The translations under genes were made by a program, and so were the position numbers. The notes beneath the pieces were generated by a model that was not told the origin of the DNA, did not search any database, and worked only from the letters and a program-made list of their open reading frames with translations. Shown here in pieces: positions 1-5,198 of a stretch of 5,198 nt of DNA. The stretch is from Halanaerobiaceae bacterium (GTDB lineage: Bacteria; Bacillota_F; Halanaerobiia; Halanaerobiales; CSSED10-376): contig PWOK01000301.1 of assembly GCA_003557445.1 (NCBI GenBank), positions 1 through 5,198 of the forward strand. The letters run 5' to 3'. Position 1 is the stretch's first letter. Each line of letters begins with the position of its first letter.

Positions 1-363
1 CCTCAAATTGAGGTTTCCACTGCCAGGATATATAAGGAATATGACAGAATTAAGCCTGAGATGCAAATTCCCGGTTCACGATTAATAAAATTAGTCAATA
101 ACAGGAATAATATATTATGGAATGAAGGCTGGAATAATATACTTGAACCGGTAACAGCAAAATTATTTCCTGAAATATTGGAGATTAAAAATATACTATA
201 TGATTTTGATCTTGAATTTGCTTTGATGTCAGGCAGTGGCCCTACAATTTTTGCTATTGTTGAAACAGTTGCTAAAGGAAAAAATATAATAAAAAAATGG
301 CCACGAAAAAAAGATTTTTTATATTTAACAACCACAATTAATAAAGATCAAAGTATATCCTGA
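1..363 (+). CDS. ispE: 4-diphosphocytidyl-2-C-methyl-D-erythritol kinase, C-terminal part (5' end outside window)
   Basis: This is the last 120 residues of IspE, the cytosolic GHMP-family kinase that phosphorylates CDP-methylerythritol with ATP in the MEP pathway of isoprenoid synthesis. The frame is open from base 1, so the gene begins upstream. Visible residues 5-15 (VSTARIYKEYD) match the 'VSTA..Y' segment that precedes the C-terminal domain in IspE. The stretch WNNILEPV...FPEI (residues 44-59) is the usual 'N-DLE-V----PEI' region. MSGSGPT (76-82, bases 226-246) is the third GHMP kinase motif, a glycine-rich loop of the active site. The tail after this motif is of ordinary length and ends at TGA 361-363. 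An internal ATG at base 61 lies inside the conserved domain and is not the start. The stop codon overlaps the ribosome binding site of the next gene, so the two are probably co-transcribed. The assignment is secure from the motifs; the N-terminal ATP-binding motifs cannot be seen here. Confidence 0.93.
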   Translation, partial: PQIEVSTARIYKEYDRIKPEMQIPGSRLIKLVNNRNNILWNEGWNNILEPVTAKLFPEILEIKNILYDFDLEFALMSGSGPTIFAIVETVAKGKNIIKKWPRKKDFLYLTTTINKDQSIS

Positions 364-368
364 GGGGG
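362..368 (+). promoter_or_regulatory. ribosome binding site supporting a GTG start
   Basis: GAGGGGG lies 8 bases upstream of the GTG at 377 and overlaps the ispE stop codon (361-363). It decides in favour of this GTG start and suggests that translation of the second gene follows directly on that of ispE. Confidence 0.75.
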
Positions 369-376
369 AAAAGACA

Positions 377-1138
377 GTGGATACAGTTGTACTGGCAGGT
401 GGTCTTAATAAAGGAGCATTAAAAGAGTATTCTTCAGAGAAATATGAGGCATTTATAAAAATAAATAATATTCCCATGGTGGATTATGTTATTAAAGCTA
501 TTAATGAAGCTGAACATACCGATAAAGTTGTTGTGGTAGGACCTCAGCATGAAATAGAAAACCTGTTAACCCAGCCTGTAGATTTTATAGTGGATACAGA
601 AGAATCAATGGTAAAAAATCTACAAAAGGGGATAAAGAAATTAAATACAAAAAAACATGTTCTGGTAATTACTTCAGATATTCCTTTGATAAATAAAGAA
701 ATTATTGATGAATTTATTATTAGCTGTAGCAATAATGAGGCTGATATTTTTTATCCTATAGTTTCCAGAGAGGTTAATAAAAAGAATTTTCCAGATATTA
801 AGCGTACCTATGTCCATCTAACAGAGGGTTATTTTACAGGGGGAAATATGGTTGTCATTAATCCGGAAATATTAAATGATGCTTTATTCTGGCTGGAAAA
901 AGCAATTTTTTTAAGAAAAAAACCCTGGAAACTTAGCCGTTTACTGGGTATTAAATTTATATTAAAATTATTTTTGGGTAATCTGTCCATTCTGGAAATA
1001 GAAAAAAGAGTATCAGAAATTACAGGTTATCTGGGAAAAGGGATGATAATTGAACATCCGGAAGTTGGTTTTGATGTAGATAAACCGGATGATTTAAAGT
1101 TGATTAGAGAAAAATATATATCCAGAGAACTGTTTTAA
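377..1138 (+). CDS. MobA-like NTP transferase (nucleotidyltransferase family) of unknown substrate
   Basis: This 253-residue protein has the GT-A/MobA-like nucleotidyltransferase fold signature. It shows VVLAGG at residues 4-9 (nucleotide-binding loop), KINNIPMVDYVI at 28-39, VVVVGP at 51-56, SDIPL at 100-104 (the metal-binding Asp region), FTGGN at 153-157, and GFDVDKPDDL at 231-240, which resembles the closing Asp motif of IspD, MobA and GlmU relatives. Such enzymes transfer NMP from an NTP to a phosphorylated substrate or cofactor. The loop after LAGG reads LNKGAL and lacks the usual GxGxR/K, so it belongs to a divergent subfamily whose substrate I cannot name. It starts at GTG 377 behind a good ribosome binding site. 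It is longer than IspD (about 230 residues) and does not look like IspD, despite sitting beside ispE. The stretch at residues 178-205 is basic and hydrophobic and may be an insertion. Its stop codon overlaps the convergent gene. Confidence 0.82.
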   Translation: MDTVVLAGGLNKGALKEYSSEKYEAFIKINNIPMVDYVIKAINEAEHTDKVVVVGPQHEIENLLTQPVDFIVDTEESMVKNLQKGIKKLNTKKHVLVITSDIPLINKEIIDEFIISCSNNEADIFYPIVSREVNKKNFPDIKRTYVHLTEGYFTGGNMVVINPEILNDALFWLEKAIFLRKKPWKLSRLLGIKFILKLFLGNLSILEIEKRVSEITGYLGKGMIIEHPEVGFDVDKPDDLKLIREKYISRELF

Positions 1139-2220
1139 TATGACATAATTTCCTTGATTAATTTTTCTTTTTCCCGGTCCAGTTTACTAAAATCCATACT
1201 CTCTATATATAATTCTTCAAGCCGATCATGGGTTGATTTTGCTTTTTTAATTTTGTTGATGGCCTGATCCAGAAAATTAGAAAATTGAAAATCCAGGTTT
1301 TTTATTTCTTCTTTTGTATCACTGGAAAGTTTTTTATTACTGTATTTATTTAAGTTAATAATGGTATCCTGATTTTGTTTTTTTATATCATAGGGTAGAG
1401 TATCATTGATCAGAGCTGTATTTAATTCAGGGATTATCACCAAATCGATTTTTTCAGGGTTAAAACCAGAATGAAGAAATAACACATAATATCCATGGGA
1501 TAAAATTAAATTTGCTAGATTTTTTAGTATTTTATTTTTTTCCTTTTCCGGTTTTCCTGTGAAAATATATTTTATATTAATTTGTGCTGTAATATTTTTA
1601 TAATAATCAACAAAACCCTGTGGTGTTATAGCTGAAGAGAATAGATGTCTTTCCTCTGCAGTATTTACAGAACAATATGTTTTACCAGGCAATATGTGTC
1701 TGGCTATTTTTTTTATTATTTTAAAAGAATTATATTTGTTATAATATTCAAGATATATTTTTTCTTTTTCCTGATCTAAGATATGGGCGATTTTTAAGTA
1801 ATTATAGGCACTTTTAAAGAAATGTGATATCTTTTTGTTTAGGGTTTTTATCTCTGTTTTATATTGCCCCAGTATTTTTTCATCCCAGAACATCCCTGTA
1901 TTAAATATCCTGTCAACAGCTCCCGGACAAACAGGATCATTGATATGAGGAGCTGTACCATCAAAAACAGCCACTTTTTTATCCGGTATAACCACTCCAT
2001 CCAGAGAATTATTATCAGAAGAACACCAGTGATATTCTACTTTATACCCTTTGTTTAACATTTTTTCAGCGATTGCTTTCATCGTGGTGGATTTACCTGT
2101 TCCCGGTCCACCCTTGATTATGTAAACTTTTTCAGATGAAGAATATAAATATTTGTAAAAAGAAAAGAATCCCTGGACAGTATTGCCTCCCGGGAAAAAA
2201 TTTTTAATATTCTCAGTCAT
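1135..2220 (-). CDS. two-domain P-loop ATPase of unknown function (PRK06851-like)
   Basis: This is a 361-residue soluble protein. The N-terminal half holds a perfect Walker A, GGPGTGKST at residues 37-45, then CSSDNNSLDGVVIP at 66-79 and a Walker B-like VAVFDGT at 83-89. The order FFPGGNT..GF, P-loop, CSSDN.SLDGVV, DGTAPH and, later, RHLFSSAITPQGF (191-203) is what I recall of the uncharacterised firmicute family PRK06851, which carries two P-loop domains. The second half repeats the first: QGFVDYYK (201-208) mirrors QGFFSFYK (16-23), and IDLVIIPELNTALIND (258-273) mirrors the 76-96 region. Its Walker A is decayed (TGKPEKEKNK, 221-230). The C-terminus (from about 279) is charged and probably helical. 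ATG 2220 is chosen over GTG 2295 because AGGAGA sits 7 bases upstream and because the family N-terminus begins here. Function is unknown; ATP binding is likely. It converges on the NTP transferase gene and diverges from glnR. Confidence 0.82.
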   Translation of the reverse strand: MTENIKNFFPGGNTVQGFFSFYKYLYSSSEKVYIIKGGPGTGKSTTMKAIAEKMLNKGYKVEYHWCSSDNNSLDGVVIPDKKVAVFDGTAPHINDPVCPGAVDRIFNTGMFWDEKILGQYKTEIKTLNKKISHFFKSAYNYLKIAHILDQEKEKIYLEYYNKYNSFKIIKKIARHILPGKTYCSVNTAEERHLFSSAITPQGFVDYYKNITAQINIKYIFTGKPEKEKNKILKNLANLILSHGYYVLFLHSGFNPEKIDLVIIPELNTALINDTLPYDIKKQNQDTIINLNKYSNKKLSSDTKEEIKNLDFQFSNFLDQAINKIKKAKSTHDRLEELYIESMDFSKLDREKEKLIKEIMSY

Positions 2221-2226
2221 AGTTTT

Positions 2227-2232
2227 TCTCCT
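2227..2232 (-). promoter_or_regulatory. ribosome binding site fixing the ATPase start
   Basis: On the minus strand this reads AGGAGA, 6 bases before the ATG whose first base is 2220. No comparable site precedes the alternative GTG at 2295, so the shorter 361-residue protein is preferred. Confidence 0.75.
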
Positions 2233-2241
2233 TTTTTTAAT

Positions 2242-2247
2242 ATTATA
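2242..2247 (-). promoter_or_regulatory. possible -10 element for the divergent ATPase gene
   Basis: The minus strand reads a perfect TATAAT here, which would place the transcript start near 2235 and give a leader of about 15 bases. No good -35 hexamer is found at 16-18 bases upstream (CACATT at 17), and there is no TG extension. The call is therefore weak: AT-rich DNA often yields TATAAT by chance. Confidence 0.3.
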
Positions 2248-2259
2248 TGTAGTTAGAAC

Positions 2260-2282
2260 TGTAAAATGTGATAAAAATATCA
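2260..2282. promoter_or_regulatory. candidate operator dyad in the glnR/ATPase divergent region
   Basis: Two overlapping motifs lie here. Bases 2260-2276 (TGTAA, 7 bases, TAAAA) match the Bacillus GlnR/TnrA box TGTNA-N7-TNACA at 7 of 8 fixed positions. Bases 2269-2282 form a perfect 5-base inverted repeat (TGATA, AAAA, TATCA). They lie about 60-75 bases upstream of the predicted glnR transcript start and near the -35 position expected for the ATPase gene. In B. subtilis the glnRA promoter carries two such boxes. Whether this protein uses the same box is an inference, and AT-rich DNA gives partial matches easily. Confidence 0.3.
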
Positions 2283-2301
2283 AGGACAACCTCACATAGA
2301 C

Positions 2302-2330
2302 TTGACATGAATATTGTACTGTGTTATACT
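2302..2330 (+). promoter_or_regulatory. sigma-A promoter of the glnR-glnA operon
   Basis: TTGACA (2302-2307) and TATACT (2325-2330) are separated by 17 bases, with an extended -10 TG at 2322-2323. This is close to the best possible housekeeping promoter. Transcription should start around A2337, giving a leader of roughly 47 bases before the glnR ATG at 2384. A promoter this strong fits a gene set controlled mainly by a repressor, as glnRA is in Bacillus. Confidence 0.85.
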
Positions 2331-2351
2331 TTTTCCATTAAAAATAGATTG

Positions 2352-2365
2352 CAATTAACCAATTG
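2352..2365 (+). repeat. short inverted repeat in the glnR leader
   Basis: CAATT (2352-2356) and AATTG (2361-2365) flank AACC. The perfect 5-base arms lie between the predicted transcript start and the glnR ribosome binding site (2367-2375). It could be an operator half-site pair or a weak hairpin; the arms are AT-rich and too short to act as a terminator. Confidence 0.3.
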
Positions 2366-2383
2366 TAGAGGAGGTAAAAATTC

Positions 2384-2758
2384 ATGGTAGAAGAAAAGAA
2401 TATTCCCATGAGGGTTGTTAAAAAAAAGACAGGCTTAACCTCCCGCCAGATAAGATATTATGATCATGTTAACTTGATTTTTCCTGCCCGTACTCCGGGA
2501 AATCAAAGGTTATTTTCTGAAAATGATATTAGAAAATTAAAGAAGATCAAAAAATTAATAAATGAAGGATATAATATCCATACAATAAAAAAGAAATTGC
2601 AACCTCCAGAACCGGTTAAAGCTGAAGAAGAAGATGAATATAAGAATGAACATGTAGTGGGTAATAAATACCGAAAAAATATGCTGAGGTCATTATATCC
2701 GGTATCCAACAGGTCATATTTAACACGTGTCCTACAAAAAAAAGATAAAAACAAATAA
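2384..2758 (+). CDS. glnR: MerR-family nitrogen regulator GlnR
   Basis: This 124-residue DNA-binding repressor belongs to the GlnR/TnrA branch of the MerR family. The N-terminal winged helix-turn-helix spans residues 9-72. Its [17 protein letters not shown] (20-36) and PGNQRLFS (38-45) are nearly the same as the recognition helix and wing of Bacillus GlnR (ARQIRYYE.NGLIFPAR, GNRRLFS). A linker rich in Glu (81-86) leads to a basic C-terminal tail with SYLTRVL near the end (111-117). This sits where Bacillus GlnR and TnrA have the short segment that contacts glutamine synthetase, though similarity there is weak. In Bacillus, GlnR represses glnRA when glutamine is plentiful, helped by feedback-inhibited GS. 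The start is ATG 2384, preceded by a strong AGAGGAGGT (2367-2375). glnA follows after 19 bases on the same transcript. The name rests on the DNA-binding domain and the position before glnA. Confidence 0.9.
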   Translation: MVEEKNIPMRVVKKKTGLTSRQIRYYDHVNLIFPARTPGNQRLFSENDIRKLKKIKKLINEGYNIHTIKKKLQPPEPVKAEEEDEYKNEHVVGNKYRKNMLRSLYPVSNRSYLTRVLQKKDKNK

Positions 2759-2763
2759 TATAC

Positions 2764-2770
2764 AGGGAGA
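2764..2770 (+). promoter_or_regulatory. ribosome binding site fixing the glnA start
   Basis: AGGGAGA lies 7 bases upstream of ATG 2778. The same frame is open further upstream to a GTG at 2727 inside glnR, but that start has no ribosome binding site and would add 17 residues not found in GSI enzymes. Confidence 0.8.
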
Positions 2771-2777
2771 GATTATT

Positions 2778-4109
2778 ATGGCAAAAAAAACAAAAGAACA
2801 GATTTTAAAACAGGCAAAAGAACTTGATGTAAAATTTATCAGGATGCAGTTTGTTGATATTCTGGGTATTGTAAAAAATGTCGCAGTAACAAGAGAACAA
2901 TTATCTGAGGCTTTAGACGGTAATATTATGTTTGATGGTTCTTCTATAGAAGGGTTTACACGTATCAATGAATCTGATATGTATTTAAGGCCTGATTATG
3001 ATACTTTTACAATATTCCCCTGGAGGCCTTCAGAAGGTGCAGTGGCCAGGCTAATGTGTGATATATATACACCTGAAGGACTACCTTTTTCAGGGTGTCC
3101 CCGTAGTGTTCTAAAAAGAGTCATCAAAGAAGCCAATGATATGGGATATAATATTTATGCCGGTCCTGAACCGGAATTCTTTTTATTTGAAAGAGATGAA
3201 AAAGGAAACCCAACAACAATAACCAATGATAAGGGTGGATATTTTGACCTTTCTCCTGTTGACCTGGGTGAAAATGCTCGCCGTGATATTGTACTGGCCC
3301 TGGAAGAAATGGATTTTGAAGTAGAGGCATCTCATCATGAAGTTGCTCCCGGTCAACATGAAATTGATTTTAAATATACTCCAATACTGAGGGCCGCAGA
3401 TAATATTGCAACTTTTAAATTTGTCACTAAAACTATTGCTTTAGAGCATAATCTACATGCTACTTTTATGCCCAAACCCATATTTGGGGAAAATGGCTCA
3501 GGAATGCATGTACATCAATCTCTTTATCAAAATGGGGATAATGCTTTCTATGATAAAAATGATGAACTGGGATTAAGTGAAATTGCCTATTATTATATTG
3601 GTGGATTATTAAAACATGCTCCGGCAATTGCTGCAATAACCAATCCAACCATTAATTCATATAAAAGGCTGGTTCCCGGGTATGAAGCTCCAGTCTATAT
3701 TTCCTGGTCAACCCAAAATAGAAGTGCTCTGGTTAGAGTACCTTCTGCCAGGGGAAATGGTACCAGACTGGAAATGAGAAACCCTGATCCTTCAGCAAAC
3801 CCATATCTGGCAATGGCTGTAATGTTAAAGGCTGGTCTGGAGGGCATAAAAAATAAAATTGATCCAGGAGAACAATCAATCTCAAATATTTATGAAATGA
3901 CTCCTTCTGAAAGAAAAAAACGAGGAATAGGCAGCTTACCTGGTAATATAATGGAAGCTGTCAATAATCTTACAGGTGATAAAATAATCAGAGATACTCT
4001 GGGAGATCATATATTTAATCATTTTACAAAGGCCAAAGAAATAGAATGGGATGTCTATAGAACCCAGGTTCATCAGTGGGAGCTTGATCAGTATTTACTG
4101 ACTTTTTAA
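2778..4109 (+). CDS. glnA: glutamine synthetase type I (GSI-alpha)
   Basis: This 443-residue cytosolic enzyme joins ammonia to glutamate using ATP and forms a dodecamer. Length and sequence match the Bacillus GSI-alpha form (444 residues). Visible active-site segments are [10 protein letters not shown] (51-60, with Asp53 of the neighbouring-subunit loop), GPEPEFF (129-135, metal-binding Glu131 and Glu133), [10 protein letters not shown] (186-195, Glu188 and Glu195), SGMHVHQS (241-248, His244), NRSALVRVP (314-322) and [15 protein letters not shown] (330-344, Glu332 and Arg334). Arg62 (FTRINESD) and Glu303 (PGYEAP) correspond to Bacillus Arg62 and Glu304, which govern feedback inhibition and contact with GlnR/TnrA. 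The protein lacks the extra segment of the GSI-beta enzymes that are controlled by adenylylation, so control through GlnR and glutamine feedback is expected. The gene follows glnR by 19 bases and precedes the AIR-synthase-like gene by 13. The identification is certain. Confidence 0.98.
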   Translation: MAKKTKEQILKQAKELDVKFIRMQFVDILGIVKNVAVTREQLSEALDGNIMFDGSSIEGFTRINESDMYLRPDYDTFTIFPWRPSEGAVARLMCDIYTPEGLPFSGCPRSVLKRVIKEANDMGYNIYAGPEPEFFLFERDEKGNPTTITNDKGGYFDLSPVDLGENARRDIVLALEEMDFEVEASHHEVAPGQHEIDFKYTPILRAADNIATFKFVTKTIALEHNLHATFMPKPIFGENGSGMHVHQSLYQNGDNAFYDKNDELGLSEIAYYYIGGLLKHAPAIAAITNPTINSYKRLVPGYEAPVYISWSTQNRSALVRVPSARGNGTRLEMRNPDPSANPYLAMAVMLKAGLEGIKNKIDPGEQSISNIYEMTPSERKKRGIGSLPGNIMEAVNNLTGDKIIRDTLGDHIFNHFTKAKEIEWDVYRTQVHQWELDQYLLTF

Positions 4110-4122
4110 GGAGGGTGATTTA

Positions 4123-5121
4123 ATGAAAATTGGCAAAATCACAGCAGATAAACTTGAGCAATTAATACTGAATCAAATAAATTATCATCATAAAGATGTT
4201 CTTGTACATGCAGGTATAGGTGAGGATAGTGCAGTGGTTGATTTTGGTGATCAGGTACTGGTGGTTTCTACTGATCCTATTACCGGTGCTGTAGAAAATG
4301 CCGGTTTTCTGGCTGTTCATATAACCTGTAATGATCTTGCAGCTACAGGGGCAAATCCTGTAGGTTTACAGGTGGCTCTTTTATTGCCTGAATCTATTTC
4401 TGATAAAGAAATCTCTGAATTAATGGAAGAAATTCATAAAACAGCAGCTTCACTGGAAGTTGAAATACTTGGAGGACATACAGAAATCGTTTCTTCAGTC
4501 AAACAACCTCAAATTGTTATGACAGGTATAGGCAAAGCCCCTAGAGACAATTATATCCCCACTGGAGGGGCAAAACCGGGAGATAAACTAATAGTAACAA
4601 AAGGGGTAGGTATTGAAGGTGTTTATATACTGGCTGTTGATTTTGAAAAAAAATTAATTGACAGAGGGGTGAAAACTAAAACCATCTCCAGAGCAAAGAA
4701 ATACAGGCAAAGGATAAGTGTATTAGCAGAAGGTTTAATAGCTGCCAGAAATGGAGCCAGTGCCCTTCATGATATTACAGAAGGTGGTCTTTATGGTTCT
4801 TTGATGGAATTAAGTAGAGCTGCAGATACAGGTTTTAAACTTGATTTATCAAGGGTTCCCGTTGATGAAGTTACTTCTGAAATTTGTGGAATATTAGGCA
4901 TTGATCCTCTGGGGTTAATATCATCAGGCAGTATGTTAATTGCCGCAAAAAAAGGTGAAGAAATGGTTGAAAGGTTAAAAGAAGACAATATCAAAGCCTG
5001 TGTTATAGGAAGTGTTGAGAAAAAAGCAAAAAAAATAATAATGGAGAATGGAATAATTAAGGATTTCACCTGGTCTGGAGAAGATGAATTATGGAAATGG
5101 ATGGAAAAAGTACAGGCTTGA
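4123..5121 (+). CDS. AIR synthase-related (PurM/HypE-like) protein of unknown function
   Basis: This 332-residue protein belongs to the PurM superfamily (PurM, PurL, ThiL, SelD, HypE), whose dimers bind ATP and activate an amide, acyl or phosphate group. The N-terminal domain shows GIGEDSAVVD (31-40, the acidic ATP/Mg loop), STDPITG (49-55) and HITCNDLAATGANPVG (66-81). GGHTE (117-121) leads into the C-terminal domain, which has KPGDKLIVTKGVGIEG (151-166), LHDITEGGLYGSLMEL (215-230) and SSGSMLIAA (267-275). It is closest in pattern to the HypE-like 'AIR synthase family' proteins. It lacks the C-terminal PRIC cysteine tail that HypE uses to carry cyanide, ending instead in WKWMEKVQA, so it is not a hydrogenase maturation factor. 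ATG 4123 is preceded by AAGGAGGGTGA (4108-4118), which overlaps the glnA stop codon. It is probably co-transcribed with glnR-glnA. The substrate is unknown. Confidence 0.85.
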   Translation: MKIGKITADKLEQLILNQINYHHKDVLVHAGIGEDSAVVDFGDQVLVVSTDPITGAVENAGFLAVHITCNDLAATGANPVGLQVALLLPESISDKEISELMEEIHKTAASLEVEILGGHTEIVSSVKQPQIVMTGIGKAPRDNYIPTGGAKPGDKLIVTKGVGIEGVYILAVDFEKKLIDRGVKTKTISRAKKYRQRISVLAEGLIAARNGASALHDITEGGLYGSLMELSRAADTGFKLDLSRVPVDEVTSEICGILGIDPLGLISSGSMLIAAKKGEEMVERLKEDNIKACVIGSVEKKAKKIIMENGIIKDFTWSGEDELWKWMEKVQA

Positions 5122-5146
5122 CAAAAGTTTGTTAGTCTGTTATACT
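5118..5146 (+). promoter_or_regulatory. sigma-A promoter for the gene starting at 5188
   Basis: TTGACA (5118-5123) and TATACT (5141-5146) are spaced by 17 bases, with an extended -10 TG at 5138-5139. The -35 hexamer overlaps the last codon and stop (TGA 5119-5121) of the preceding gene. The transcript should begin near 5152, about 35 bases before the next ATG. Both hexamers and the spacing are identical to those of the glnR promoter, and the two share the 10-mer TGTTATACTT. Confidence 0.82.
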
Positions 5147-5187
5147 TCAAACGATTATAGGTAATTTAAATGATTTGAGGGGAATAT

Positions 5188-5198
5188 ATGCAACCGTA
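5188..5198 (+). CDS. start of an unidentified gene, cut by the window end
   Basis: An ATG follows GAGGGG (5177-5182) by 5 bases and lies downstream of a strong promoter, so a gene very probably begins here. Only Met-Gln-Pro and part of the next codon are visible, which is too little for any identification. Having its own promoter suggests that it is a separate unit from glnR-glnA, although no terminator is visible before it and read-through is possible. Confidence 0.55.

Noticed and set aside
2221..2295. Longer ATPase start at GTG 2295 adding 25 residues
   Set aside because: There is no ribosome binding site before it, the added residues are unlike the family, and AGGAGA precedes ATG 2220.
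2723..2730. ACACGTGT palindrome near the end of glnR
   Set aside because: An isolated 8-base palindrome inside a coding region, with no promoter or partner site; it is explained by chance.
2727..2777. In-frame upstream extension of glnA to a GTG inside glnR, reached across an A8 run (2736-2743) that could allow a +1 slip joining GlnR to GlnA
   Set aside because: A good ribosome binding site sits right before ATG 2778, GSI enzymes start there, and A-runs are common in this AT-rich DNA; nothing indicates a programmed shift.
3124..3648. Open frames on the minus strand across glnA (3124-3330 and 3466-3648)
   Set aside because: They are antisense to a highly conserved enzyme, lack recognisable domains or ribosome binding sites, and have the composition expected of shadow frames.
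4123..5121. Calling the gene thiL or hypE
   Set aside because: It has PurM-superfamily motifs but no HypE cysteine tail, and I see no decisive ThiL signature, so a specific name would be overreach.
4791..5150. Minus-strand open frame of 119 codons overlapping the end of the PurM-like gene
   Set aside because: It is a shadow of a well-supported gene, with no promoter, ribosome binding site or recognisable motif of its own.

Overview
The window is AT-rich (roughly one third G+C by eye) and densely packed. It carries Gram-positive-style ribosome binding sites and a Bacillus-type glnR-glnA pair. This points to a low-GC Firmicute. The combination (ispE with a MobA-like gene, a PRK06851-type ATPase, glnR-glnA) would fit an anaerobic lineage such as Halanaerobiales or a related clostridial group, but that placement is an inference from sequence style and is not proven.

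Layout. Bases 1-363 hold the 3' end of ispE (isoprenoid precursor synthesis). It is followed after 13 bases by a GTG-started MobA-like nucleotidyltransferase (377-1138). That gene meets a convergent P-loop ATPase gene (2220-1135, minus strand) in a 4-base TTAA overlap. The ATPase gene is divergent from the nitrogen block. The 163-base space between them (2221-2383) holds a near-consensus sigma-A promoter for glnR, a weak promoter for the ATPase, and small dyads that could be operators. Next come glnR (2384-2758), glnA (2778-4109) and a PurM/HypE-like AIR-synthase-family gene (4123-5121), with gaps of 19 and 13 bases. This looks like a single transcription unit. A second near-consensus promoter overlaps the end of the third gene (5118-5146) and drives a gene that begins at 5188 and runs off the window.

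How the genes work together. GlnR is a MerR-type repressor. In Bacillus it senses nitrogen status by contact with feedback-inhibited glutamine synthetase. The GlnA here is the GSI-alpha type, with the Arg62 and Glu303 (Bacillus Glu304) regulatory residues in place, so an autoregulated glnRA circuit is likely. The ATP-dependent PurM-like protein encoded right after glnA has no assigned function.

No RNA gene, insertion sequence, CRISPR array, or convincing intrinsic terminator was seen. I do not see a clear new biological system. The least understood pieces are three proteins of unknown role: the MobA-like enzyme with a non-canonical nucleotide loop, the two-domain ATPase with a decayed second P-loop, and the PurM-like protein tied to glnA.
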